Notes under the pieces: model-generated | The model's database searches: none | What the model was told of the DNA's origin: nothing | Seen by the model: only the letters and a program-made list of their open reading frames with translations | Source: Desmodesmus armatus | Taxonomy: Eukaryota; Chlorophyta; Chlorophyceae; Sphaeropleales; Scenedesmaceae | Reading direction: 5' to 3' | Assembly: GCA_007449985.2 (NCBI GenBank) | Contig: VIIQ02000776.1 | Span: 1 to 64,000, forward strand | Length of the DNA stretch: 64,000 bases | Shown here: positions 9,401 to 18,529 of the stretch, in pieces | Layout of the letters: every line of letters begins with the position of its first letter | Numbering within the stretch: position 1 is the first letter of the stretch | Made by a program: the position numbers and the translations under genes

Positions 9401-11043
9401 CAGTCTTGGTTCAGGTGTGGCCGCTTTGTTGCAGGACAGTCCAGGCAGACAGCAGAGGGGTCCTTGGGGTCGATCTCCGCCATGTCAAAGCCCTTGGTGA
9501 TGAGCAGCTTCTCACGCGCACCCATCTTGCTGAGGTACTGCTGTGTAGCCTCATTCTCCCGGCGAGAACGCAGCAGCGTCTGCACCAGTGTACTCTCCTC
9601 ACCTGCGCGCCGGGCGTTCTTGCTGCTTCCAGCTCCCACACTGCTGTTGCCCACCATAATCAATGCCTGCTGCGCCAGCACGCCATCCTGATGGAGGTTC
9701 TTCTCGAATTGCTGAACTTGGTCAGCTAGTGATTCCAGCGCAATGTGAGTTCTGTTGGACGCATAGTACTCCTCCTTGCGCTGCCGTGCAAACTGCCTGC
9801 TGCTGGCATTGCTGAGACCCTTGCAGAAGGTGGTAATGTCTGCACCTGCTGGCACAATGCCCAGTGTCTTGACACTCTCATACAGCACTGCCACGCGCTG
9901 CGCAAACTCCTGCACCTGCCTGCTGCCCTGGGAACCCTCACTCTGCAGCTGGTAGAACTCAGCCTGCTCCTTGCTGCTGGCCACTCCGTATGCTGCGTCC
10001 ATCATACACCAGAAAAGCTCCATGACACAGCTGTGAGGGCTCCACTTCCTCATCCCCACAGTCATGAAGTATTTATTGTCCTGCGTGCTCTTGACCAGCC
10101 TGTCACTGAGCGTTTTGAAGAAGCCCAGCATAGCAGTTTGCATAGGATCTGTTGTTGCAGGAGGCAGGCCGCCGCCGCCACCGCCGCTGCTGTTGCCAGT
10201 TGAGTCCTGCTGCTGCACAAGTGGCGAAGAGTTTGCTGTCAGCGCCTGCTCCAGCCCAACACTGTCCTCAAGTGCCCAGCCCTTGGCAATCGCAGCAATG
10301 TGTACTTTCTCATACCTCTCCTTGATCAATGCTGCCAGCGTCTGCTCTGCCAAGTCACTGTTGGGGTGACGCTTGCGCACAAACTCCAGAGCAGCTGCTT
10401 CCAGCTCCTGTGGAGGATACCAGCCCTGGTCAGCAGCCCTGACATGTTTCTCCAAGACCTGCCCAGCCTGCTCCACTGCTTTGGCACCATCGGAGCGTAT
10501 GACAGTCAACTGGGCAATCTCGGCAATCTCTTCACCAGAGTGCTTGTCCAGCTTCTTGTCCATGGCTGCATTGCGCTTTTGGCCCTGGTTCCACCTGACA
10601 GCACGCTGCCATTCTCCGAAGGAATCCACTCCAGGCTGTCCAGACCATAGCTTTGGTATCATGGAGTTGCTGCTGCTGCTTCCAGAGTCCAGCTTGCCCC
10701 CAAAAGACAGACTGCCAAGGCCAGCCATGCTGCTGGTGGCCTGCTCGAAGAGTGGATTGGTGAAAACAAGAGTGCTGTCCTCCTGCTGCTCGCCAATGTG
10801 CTGATCCTGGTCACCAGAGTAGCTGATCAGTCCAGAGCCCAAATTCTCCTGGTTGTCAGCGCCACCTGCTTCCTCCGACGCACGCACTTGACCAACAGCT
10901 TGCCGAACCACCGATTGGAACTGCTCCGAAAGCGATCCAGACGTTGGAAATGGCTGCTGTCCACGCCTGCCCGCTGAAGAAGCCAGCCTGGAAATGGGCC
11001 AGCTCTGAAATGCACCAGTGGATCTTCCCAAAAACCCACGCAA
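6301..11043 (-). CDS. gag: Gag-like polyprotein with two zinc knuckles and retropepsin-like protease
   Basis: About 1580 codons, very long for a gag. Residues 533-548 form a CX2CX6HX4C cluster and residues 653-667 a CX2CX5HX4C cluster; both are variants of the retroviral-type zinc knuckle (CX2CX4HX4C). Residues 1050-1065 contain DSGAT in a hydrophobic setting, matching the D(S/T)GA active site of retropepsins. A basic and Gln-rich stretch lies at 1337-1365. Two hydrophobic segments follow, near 1396-1413 and 1505-1527, and look membrane-spanning; this is unusual between protease and RT. The open frame has no in-frame ATG before about residue 106 and is open a further 12 codons upstream, so initiation is unclear. 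The last 146 bases overlap the RT frame. It should package element RNA and mature the polyprotein. Confidence 0.75.
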   Translation of the reverse strand: MRGFLGRSTGAFQSWPISRLASSAGRRGQQPFPTSGSLSEQFQSVVRQAVGQVRASEEAGGADNQENLGSGLISYSGDQDQHIGEQQEDSTLVFTNPLFEQATSSMAGLGSLSFGGKLDSGSSSSNSMIPKLWSGQPGVDSFGEWQRAVRWNQGQKRNAAMDKKLDKHSGEEIAEIAQLTVIRSDGAKAVEQAGQVLEKHVRAADQGWYPPQELEAAALEFVRKRHPNSDLAEQTLAALIKERYEKVHIAAIAKGWALEDSVGLEQALTANSSPLVQQQDSTGNSSGGGGGGLPPATTDPMQTAMLGFFKTLSDRLVKSTQDNKYFMTVGMRKWSPHSCVMELFWCMMDAAYGVASSKEQAEFYQLQSEGSQGSRQVQEFAQRVAVLYESVKTLGIVPAGADITTFCKGLSNASSRQFARQRKEEYYASNRTHIALESLADQVQQFEKNLHQDGVLAQQALIMVGNSSVGAGSSKNARRAGEESTLVQTLLRSRRENEATQQYLSKMGAREKLLITKGFDMAEIDPKDPSAVCLDCPATKRPHLNQDCKGRRMAGLAMAAAQEGSTANKSSSSIGSSAGTLDVNTLAIMVQQAVAMAAAGAGAAPAGLGQGLPRAYNKPENSRGNRGYGGSNGRQQQYAGPPGLGVGSAVMACVICGFAKGHSDGVCYMDKPELAPEKWEGPTERAPEQGMVHYISRCMQQKLKPRLGRCKELLRRMMQSNKLPPAMQQFIGQHTQQQRYMNMAYGAAAEPYGAYAAYMTGMGSAGSSYWPMGGSAMQQPMAGLPPSHTPLAITGAVGDSTGEQAAMMVLPDAGGYVSEEQQQETMHFGPSFCYVGLADWQQDLAGGLFDSTGHEYALVGTRAQAGAGAVQQGRVVRQPVPKGFLPPSALPTDLNAMRSMPRITNALVAGLGELDGTSRGLLHTLLDIQRFVASRVSAFGDLLGVQEAGGAHGSSSAQQGGQQALQEATAAKGTASMVSSSSSGRCGPVAAAAASSRSLLESVMLQYGFKPVAIDYTLRQSMPVTLDFLVGTNKQEGLTLTTPDGRDVLVDMAFQDSGATLLLFTEVACGEWGTYIFRTNQVPSVKGIDGLPSKKIIGRTGPLVLTLAKGHPLAAVLPVPCAWVLEGDAGGMFKVCLDKKTLLPVFGYVDPALNMLCFRPKAAQGRLDIIHGIPVRGYVKNGNSSISSGNMAAATIWEEDSRDTEELEGSAAAVPGINYRPFTAEENTLANAELERLLQAGVITELDAGPFEVNDRWYLDHLGLNGGVPQQVQEDLDSSSSTGSTAMPELCTGSDSDSLPELVDAYNPVTADIEYFSPHGSAADAWLQQQTGGEHNKRRRRRGRGRKGRGRQQQQQQQEQEQEQAEAQQPLEEPAGKLWGFDWSKAAGQLLPGISWITTHMVLLLLGMFHFFVDLPLRKYPSKIMRGLVSMAGAAVRPGNPMRAREYNVAEPVPTNNLGDTRRARKRRHNRGPRPGPGLQPTAEQDAPQTKVSVVATVRHSGKVITARTVLMCLLCFFSVLCSTAAMQVTNSIGAAATGSALQAGYFPLPHGVPPHLNMHLLQQELANLHCSRFRCYSRA

Positions 11044-12106
11044 GTAAACTATAATAGTATTTAAAACACCTTAATGCTTACTAGACGCGCCGCGATGCCC
11101 CCAGTAGCCAGGCACGTGGCAGCGCCCACCACCCACTAGTGGCCCTTTCACTAGCGCCCGCAGTTGAGCACTAGCGAGCTACTACAAGTGTATAAATGCA
11201 AATGTGGCACTCGGCTTGTGGTTTGCTGCCTAAAGCTTGCAGCAATGATGCTTCGCAGCCAGCTGGCTGCTCTGAGGGTAGCAGATACTCACTTGTAGTC
11301 CTTTGCAAAGTGTTGATGCGCTGTATGAATGTATGAGTGATGTTCAGGCACCCGGTTCGACCACAGGTCGCTGCTGGGGCTGGTTGCTGCACCTGTGCGC
11401 TCTGAATTGGGGATTCAAATGAGCGAGTACTCGGGAAACACTGCCAGAAGTTTACACCAAGCACTGTCAAAGCCGAGTGCGACGCACAGAGCACCACAGC
11501 GGCACAAAGGAATCGGCACTGCAGGCGGTAAACCCTGAACCCGCCAGTGATCCTGTGCATCGCAGCACCAAACTCATCGCATACAACTCCCAAGCACTTA
11601 ACCACCAATAATAGCACTGCCACGCAGCAGTATCTGGCATGATCTGATATCACCCAGAGTCCTTGTTGACTCAACATGATTAGTCAACTATCACACTGAT
11701 TCTGCTAAGGCATGTGTTGTATAGCCTTGTACACAGCATAACCTTCCTGTGAGGATTACTGCTCACTCAGCAGGAATCGGTCAGTGTAGCTGCTGCTCGT
11801 GTCAAACGCCTGTGCAGGCCAGCAGCCAAGTGGTGTTGTGCTAGCCATGGAATAGGTGTTGACAGCACAGTATAGTGCAGTAGCGCTATTGGGCCGTTAG
11901 TTCGCTCGCTGACATGCAGTGGCAGCACAGCAGAAGCTGCACCACTCACTGCTGTACCAGCAAGTTATCCAAGAATAGCCACGTGGAGGCCGCCCAGTGT
12001 ATTCTCACATATACTTTTTTGCATACAATTTTGAGGTGTCTATCATGGAAAACAAGGTTTTCGTTGAAAAGGCGGAGCCTTAGGGCTCCTGCTCCTTTTC
12101 AACTAC
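11044..12106. other. Upstream flank of the retrotransposon; no gene recognised
   Basis: This is where a 5' LTR and leader of the minus-strand element should lie. An AT-rich patch (11045-11075) and a TATAAA-like sequence near 11191 could belong to an LTR promoter, but I found no matching copy on the far side of the element and no clear tRNA-complementary primer site. A 168-codon minus frame at 11171-11677 has no family features and is treated as chance. Confidence 0.35.
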
Positions 12107-12262
12107 AACGTTGGTCAGAAGTGCTGCGTGAGAGTTGTGTACAGTCTTGCCTGAGTACCCGACTGCAAACTTGTCCAGAATGCCTTTTCAATTGCAAACT
12201 TGCCCAGAATGACTTTTCGACTACAAACAAACCTGTCCAGAACACCTTTTGAACTACAAACG
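12107..12262 (+). repeat. Imperfect tandem repeat, about 30-base unit
   Basis: The phrase 'TTTTCAACTACAAAC...TGTCCAGAA' recurs about five times with drift: copies start near 12107, 12163 (partial), 12185, 12214 and 12246. The unit is 28-33 bases. No coding potential is evident. Confidence 0.7.
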
Positions 12263-12284
12263 TGGGAAGGGGGCTTGGGGCTGG

Positions 12285-12625
12285 GGGGGGGGGTACTGCT
12301 CAGCATGTACAGTGGCAAGCCCCCAGGTTGGGTGGGGGTTGGGGCTGGGGGTGGGGGCAGGGGTACTGCTCAGCATGTAGAGTGGAGTGGAGTTCTAGCA
12401 TAGAACTCCACTCCACTGTCCCCTTCCCTGCTGCTGCAGCACCACAGGTAGGGGGGGGGGGGTATGTGTGCTTTTTTGGGTAACGGGGGGTAACGTGCTG
12501 CACAGCATGTACAGTGGAGTGATCTACTTTGCTTCGCCACGGTTGGATAGAGGGTGACATCTAGGATGACAGTTTGTTTGGGGGGGGGGGGGGTGTACCT
12601 GCTCAGCATGTACAGTGGAGTGTAG
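12285..12625 (+). repeat. Four spaced copies of a CAGCATGTACAGTGGAGTG motif, each with a G-run
   Basis: The core CAGCATGTAC occurs at 12301, 12503 and 12604, with CAGCATGTAG at 12371. Each is followed by AGTGG and preceded by a poly-G tract and (usually) TACTGCT or CTGCT. Spacing varies between 70 and 132 bases, so this is an array drifting by change in the G-run segments rather than a clean tandem repeat. Confidence 0.7.
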
Positions 12626-13304
12626 TTTCACTTTGTGGCACCACAGGCAGGTGGATGCGCCCCGGGGGGGGGGGGGGGGGATGTAGCAACAACTTGCAAC
12701 ACACTGCGAGCAGAGTTGTACTGGCTCAACTAACCAGATCTGTTGGTGACGTCTCTACTAACGTCAGCCACAGCTGCAACACTTTTGCCTGACAATGCTG
12801 GCCATTCATTGCACCTGGAACCACCAAGGTCACAGGGTGCACTGTATCAACACCAAGTCATTCAAAGCTTATCTGATACAACTGTTCTCCATCCCACTGT
12901 ACACCTTCTGCCTCTGCTTCCACAGTGATGATGTGCCCAAGGCCCCATTCAGTCATGCAAAATCAGTCCAACATGCAAAATCATCCACACCCTCAGCCGC
13001 TTTCACTGTCGCCCCGGGGTGCTGCTCATCATACGTGAGAAGTCGCACGCATCAGCATCAGCTCCAGCAACGTAGGCCAGCTGGCCGCTAACCATGGCAA
13101 TCTGTGCTGCCTCTACAGTCTTACCAACATGAGGGTTTCAGCGCCCCTGCTTGCCTCTCCATGGAATTGCACACCACCCTTTAGAATCTTCAGTCCCATG
13201 TATTGCCATCAACAACACTCCCAGCAAATTGTGAGCCATTATCTTCAGTTGCCCATACTTGGAATAAGTCCCCGACGCCATCCCAAGGGGTCCACCACAA
13301 AGCT

Positions 13305-13525
13305 ACGACCAAGGGGGGGGGGGGGCGCCAAATTTGCTTCACCCCCTCCCCCTGTGTCTGTTTAGGCTAATTTGGCGCACAGACCACTCCCCCTGTGTCG
13401 GTTCGAGGCTGCCGTTAGGTACTGCTGCTCCCTCCTATGGACAGGCCGCTGAACCCCTGCCCCCCTTGACGGTTTAGGCTCGTTTCTCGATCGACCACTC
13501 CCCATGTCCAAAGATTAGGCTGTGC
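13305..13525 (+). repeat. Local direct repeats around ACTCCCCCTGTGTC
   Basis: The segment 'CCCCCTGTGTCTGTTTAGGCTAAT' near 13345, split in words, recurs as 'CCCCCTGTGTCGGTTCGAGGCT' near 13390 and, more weakly, as 'GACGGTTTAGGCTCG' near 13470. A G-run (13313-13324) and AAGGGGTCCACCACAAA / AAATTTGTGGTAGACCCCC sit at the two sides, giving a loose inverted arrangement. Function unknown. Confidence 0.45.
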
Positions 13526-14439
13526 GCCCCCCCCTGGCCTTAAATTTGTGGTAGACCCCCAACTCTTTCCCATGCTGCCTCTTGGCCATCTTTGCCCCAA
13601 TGCTGCCCCAGGTATATCTCTACTGCCTCCATGCTCACTCTTTTTCAACGCACCCCCCTTCCAGACCCTGCCAATCAACTGCACCTGCCTCCTGCCATGC
13701 CAAAGTCACCAAGACTCTCCTTGTACTGCTGCATGTGTACTGTCCACAAGGACCCCTTACATGAGCTGTGTTGTGTACACAACACCACAGTGCACAGTGC
13801 ACAGTGCTTTTGCCTTCCAACAGTCAAAGCTGCATGCTGTCCATTTCCTGCCTGCAGTGCTTGCAGGCTGTGCTGAACCGTAAATTGTGATGGCAATGAG
13901 TGCTACTTCAATCCTTGGTGGACAGTTCGATGCTTGAACACTGCTGCTCCTTCTGTACATCAACCTTGTAGATTAGTCATCAGCAGTGCCGTGAGATGAT
14001 GCTCCACGTCATGCACACTTCATGATGTTTCATTTGTGGTTGTGCGAGAGCCGTAACGACTAGAGGTCAGCTCCTTTGCATGCACTTTAACGGTCACATC
14101 ATGCAAACGGTCACAGCACCAGCCAACGTGGTCTGCGCTCACAATCTTCAGAATGTTTTGTTTGGCGTTTGCGCCACGTTGAGAGCGGCATGAGCTACAG
14201 ACAACGGGCCATGACGCCACCAGACCCCCTGCAGGCCTAACAAACTGCGTTTCTGCCAGTGCTGCTACCAGAGCAGCTTGCAGGCTGTGCCGACCACCCC
14301 ACAAATATTCGATTGCACCATAAAGCGTCGTGCATTTATCGCAGACGCTACAGAGCCTTGTAGCGAAAGAGTGAACGGTCACTCAAGATTTCCTGGTCAT
14401 TTTTGGCGCAAGTGTGAGACATGCAACCTAGGTGGCAGT

Positions 14440-14735
14440 CGCCCCGGGGGGGGCTCCGCCAAAAAAGCATTTTTGTACCTCCCAGGGGCGCTAGAGGAGT
14501 CCTCACATCCGGGGCATTGGCCAAAGTCTGCTTCACAGCTTGTATATGCCCCGTAGAGGCTAAGGCCATATTAGTTGGACCTCGCGACCGTAACCGCTCC
14601 TCGATTCTCATCGTGCTGCCCCTGTGGCGAGCTGCGCGTAACGCAGCCCCCACATTTCGTGTACTGGCATGGCTGCTGCCTGCAAAGCGCACCCGGCAGG
14701 TAGATAGCAGCCATGCACTGACACTAAGGAAAGTA
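14440..14735 (+). repeat. Dispersed repeat, copy 1
   Basis: This segment shares an ordered set of blocks with 16795-17047: 'CCTCCCAGG(G/A)GCGCTAGAGGA', 'CCGCTCCTCG', 'AGCCCCC..ATTTCGTGT', 'GCGCACCCGGC..GGCAGG' and 'CACTGACACTAAG'. Blocks are collinear and at similar spacing, so the two are diverged copies of one element about 250-290 bases long. The terminal CACTGACACTAA phrase is repeated again at 14832 next to an AT-rich tail, reminiscent of the 3' end of a non-LTR element, but no coding region is seen. Confidence 0.7.
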
Positions 14736-16794
14736 TTAAATTAAAGACGAACTGTTTGTTTATTATTAATCTACCTTCAGTAGGATGGGGTGAGTAGCCA
14801 TGCACGAAAGTAAGGAGAGTATGGCATCCATGCACTGACACTAATTTGATTATTATTATTAAAGATATTTCATTGTTGAAAGTCATTGTAAGTTCAATAG
14901 TATGGGGTGAGCAGCTGGGGCACCGACCTTTAAGTGCCCCGACTGGCAAGAATATCAACCGTTGCCGGGTTTTGGGGCGCACTTTGGTGGTCTTTGCCAT
15001 TGCAATTTACAAAATGACCTCAAACATTCGTATGTTGTGGCAGGTATGGCTCGGTTGCAGCTGCGCTCGTTTTCAGGCATGCTCCTGGCAGTCTCGATCT
15101 TGGTGGCGCATCTATGTCGTACTGTCCAGCTGCAATCATACTACAGAAGCAACTCCAAAAAAATGGAATAGACATGATGCTGATCCCATTCAGTAGCGAT
15201 GCTTCAGGGGGAATTGAGCACCCTGCCAGGCTGGCAGTAACTCAGCAGCAGCTTGTAGTTGCTGGGAAGTCCCAACCAATGAGATTCGGTCTGACCAGAC
15301 CGGCCAGGGCAGCACGAACATCCTTCTTCCCATACTGCTCTCAAACGAGCGCCAACTCAGCAGCAGCATCACTGGCACTGACTGTCAACTGCAGTCTGCA
15401 GTGGGCCAGGTGCATTGCACCAAGATAACTCATGCGCTGAAGTTCCCTGAGTTGGAAGCATGGCTGAAAGTCTTGCACGCAGACGCCTGCACGCGCAGTA
15501 AGCACAGCTGCAGATGAGCTGGGAGGGAACACGGATGCATCATATGGTGCATCATATTCCTCAGGTGCATCATATCCCTCAGGATGAATGTAATTCAGCG
15601 TGACGCAACATCCTGGCAGTTTAGCCACTGGCCAGCATTGCCTGGCACAGCATTGAAGATCCTTGGTGATCTGGGCTCCAGTGCAGCAAATGATGAAAAG
15701 AGTAAAACCGCCGCAGCACTGGAAAGCACAAAGGTCACTCTTGTGTGACAGACAGTGGCTTGGCCTCAGCACTGGTGAACCCACTCAGCAGTTGTCTCCA
15801 AGTAGTAGCACGCGAGCAGTTGATGCTTATGAGCTGCAGGGTAGCAGCTCAGCAAGAGTGGCAGGTGAGGTTCCAGTGTGGCAGCATGCAGACCGGACAT
15901 GTCATACTGCTAATAGGCCATCTCTTTTGCTGCCAGCTCGGGCCGACGTTCGGTGACTCTTGCAGCTGGCTCAGCGCTCCGCTCTCAAAGACTGGCTGTA
16001 ATCCCCTTGCTTGATTATGCCCTAGCAGTAGTAGCAGTCCCTTGTAGCTTGAGGCGGCGGCAGCTGTGCGGCGCCGGCGGCAGCTGCAGCTGCAGCAGCA
16101 GCAGCAGCAGCAGTCCCCTGTAGCTTGAAAAAGCAGCAGCTGTGCGGAGTCGGCGGCAGCTGCAGCAGTGAAACGGAATCAGCAGCAGCAGCAGCGGTGG
16201 TGGCCTGCAAAACCATTTGGATGCCTCTGATGAAAGACAAAAGTATTCAAGCACACCGACATGCACCCCAAATGAGTCAGAGCGTGAGGCGTAGCGTTGG
16301 GTTGGTGTCGGCGGATGCCGCGTCATGGTGGCAGCAGCAGAAGCAGCAACAGCAGCAGCAGGAGCGTCAGCAGCAATAGCAGCAGCACTGCACACGATCA
16401 GGCAACTGCAGCTATGCCACTGCTGTAGCTGCAGCCTGGCTTTTAGATAGATTGGGGTCACCAGCAGCATATGGACACTTGCAGCAGAGCGACGATGTGT
16501 TGTCACTACCATTGGTATTGATATTGTCAATCATCTGAGTATTGTGGCCATCCTAGCTGTCCCATGATGCAGCAAGTGGTGGCATGGAATGATTGTTTTG
16601 AATGTCTGTTTGATTTTGGTTGTGGGCCATTAGTTAGCTTGCTGGTTGCAGCAGTCAGCAGCTGAAGCTGCTGCTTCTGTCAGCTTTTGTCAGCCAGCCA
16701 GCCATCAAAGACCAGCCAACGGGGAGGCCGCCCATGTGTGGTCTCAAATCTGTCTCTATCTGTTCTTTCTCTTTGTGAAATTGGGTTTTCTGTG
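14736..16794. other. Gene-free stretch with short repeats and (CAG)n tracts
   Basis: AT-rich sequence at 14740-14890 holds two related phrases (AGGATGGGGTGAGTAGC near 14782 and AGTATGGGGTGAGCAGC near 14900). CAG/CTG-rich tracts occupy 16060-16200 and 16330-16390. A minus-strand frame at 15341-15784 contains a short EEYDAPYDA-like repeat but no recognised domain and no supporting splice structure. I see no gene I can support. Confidence 0.4.
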
Positions 16795-17047
16795 GAGGCA
16801 AGCACCTCCCAGGAGCGCTAGAGGAATCCCCCGGACAAAGCCAAGGCCCGAAGGCTTGTAATGAAGCAGGAGAGGGGGCCATGTGAACTGGACCGGAAGC
16901 CGCAGCCGCTCCTCGCCTACTGGCTGCTGCTCCTGAGGGACTGTGAGTAACACAGCCCCCCATTTCGTGTGCTCACACGACTGCTGTCCGGCTGAGCGCA
17001 CCCGGCCGGCAGGGAATACAACAGTCGCGCACTGACACTAAGAAGGT
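16795..17047 (+). repeat. Dispersed repeat, copy 2
   Basis: Diverged partner of 14440-14735, with the same block order ending in GCGCACCCGGCCGGCAGGG and GCGCACTGACACTAAGAAGG. The match between copies is patchy inside, so both are probably old insertions. Confidence 0.7.
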
Positions 17048-18529
17048 TGCCCTTGTCTCGGGAACATTGGTGGTGTGTGAGAACCTAAGAGCTGTGCAAG
17101 CTGGCTGCAACCATATCCGCGGCGGGATTTGGAGAACATCGGGAATTTCCACTTTGACACGGTTTGACACGGTGTATCATATCATATCATATCTTATTTA
17201 TCAAATCATATTGCAGATAAGTGTGGGCAGCTGTGACAGTCAGCCACTCAGCACTGACATGGGCTCGCCAAAACAAGCACTGTCGTACACAGCTTTGACT
17301 TAAGTCACTTGTTGTGTATCAACATCTGGTGGTGAGAAGTTCCCCCGCTCGTTGATACCTCTGAAGCAGTTGGGGCCTGGTACACACACCCGAGGGCGGC
17401 GGTGACTTGATTAGTACTGCAACACCATGAGTTGCGCCCGCTGGGGGCACAACATGCATGTCGTCCATATGGAGTCCATATGGAGTGGGTCCTGGGCTTG
17501 CATGTGTTCAAGGCCTATTCAATATGTTATGGCATAACAAATCAAACTACTGGTTGACTGATGTGCAGGTCAGCTGGCAGTACAACATGTTGCTGTTATA
17601 TAGAAAAGTAGAGAGGCAACTGGCAACCCAACACCTGACACAAACTGTATGCTGGGCTCCTGGTATGCTGCTGAAGGATATCTGCTGAGGCCACCACTGT
17701 TGCTGCTTCTGTTGTGGCAAGGTCAGTGACAGTGTCAATGCCATTGACATGATGTCATAGCATGCGGCATGCTAGCTTGTGAAGAAGGAACACTGCACGT
17801 TCAAGACGGTTTGAAGGCCACAAACAATATTATGTGAGTTACATGTACAGACCATGGATGCAACATATTATACTACCTCCATGCCATTCCCACAAATCAT
17901 GTGGAGGGTGGAACAAAACAGACTGTGATGATGTGATGTGTGCTTCATACTAGCTCATGGCGCAGCATAGCATCTGTGCTGGTGACAACAAGTGTGATAA
18001 CGTATGTTTATGCTTATTCAGATGCACATGCATTGGCAGTGACTGACAATCGGCACCCGTAAGTGATGCACCCTTCACATGATGGCTGCGTCACCCCTCT
18101 GACTGGAGTCAGTAGCAGCGTAGCTGCTTGCGTTCCGTAAAACATGCTATTGTAATGTAATAATCAAGGGTGAACGTCCGGACGGCGTGCAGTATTCCAA
18201 TGCAGCACTTGTGGCTCAAAGCTGTGGTACAATATCATGCACAGTGCCACACATAGCACCGCCGGTGACCGCGGTGACCGCGGAAGTAAGAGACTTCTGA
18301 TCTTGTTTATTCAGCAACAGCAGGCACTCGTCCACTGGCGGGCTCGGGACTCAACACTTTTGAGTACTACGGCAGTAAAGTATCATGCATAGTACCACAA
18401 ACTACAGCAGGCACAGGTACTAAAGCAGGCACAGGTACGGTACCACTATGGGTGACATCTGGTGGAAGAAAAAAAGACATCTGGTGATCCGTTCACCAGT
18501 GGTCTTGCCAAACCTGTTGCGCTGCCAGC
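17048..18529. other. Region downstream of the epimerase-like gene; no gene seen
   Basis: Holds an (ATCAT)n-like microsatellite at about 17176-17212 and a GC-rich palindromic patch near 18260-18285 (GGTGACCGCGGTGACC). It includes the 3' UTR side of the minus-strand gene ending at 18530. No clear TGTAA-type polyadenylation signal close to the stop was found on the minus strand. Confidence 0.4.

Larger units (their letters stand above)
1013..11043 (-). mobile_element. Ty3/gypsy-type retrotransposon carrying a cytosine DNA methyltransferase and a PHD finger
   Basis: One minus-strand element of about 10 kb. The order is gag-like region with zinc knuckles, DSGA aspartic protease, RT, RNase H, C5 DNA methyltransferase, HHCC plus DDE integrase, integrase C-terminal region, PHD finger, Tudor-like segment. 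RT-RH-IN order and the YxDD-type RT box (FVDD here) place it in Ty3/gypsy. The coding region is broken at about 6310-6446 (gag to RT), 5885, 2065, 1690 and 1278. The three breaks at 5885, 2065 and 1690 each look like one missing base. The gag/RT shift goes the other way, as a +1 shift would. I could not identify LTRs, a primer-binding site or a target-site duplication, so the outer limits are those of the coding region only. Confidence 0.9.

Noticed and set aside
11350..11370. CCGGTTCGACC, like a tRNA B box
   Set aside because: No A box or cloverleaf could be formed around it.
11171..11677. 168-codon minus frame upstream of the retrotransposon
   Set aside because: No domain, unusual composition, and it lies where a leader or LTR is expected.
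1..12000. LTR pair bracketing the retrotransposon
   Set aside because: I compared both flanks by eye and found no shared block; an alignment might still reveal diverged or truncated LTRs.
15341..15784. 147-codon minus frame with a short EYDAPYDA-type repeat
   Set aside because: No family match, no splice partners and no supporting context.
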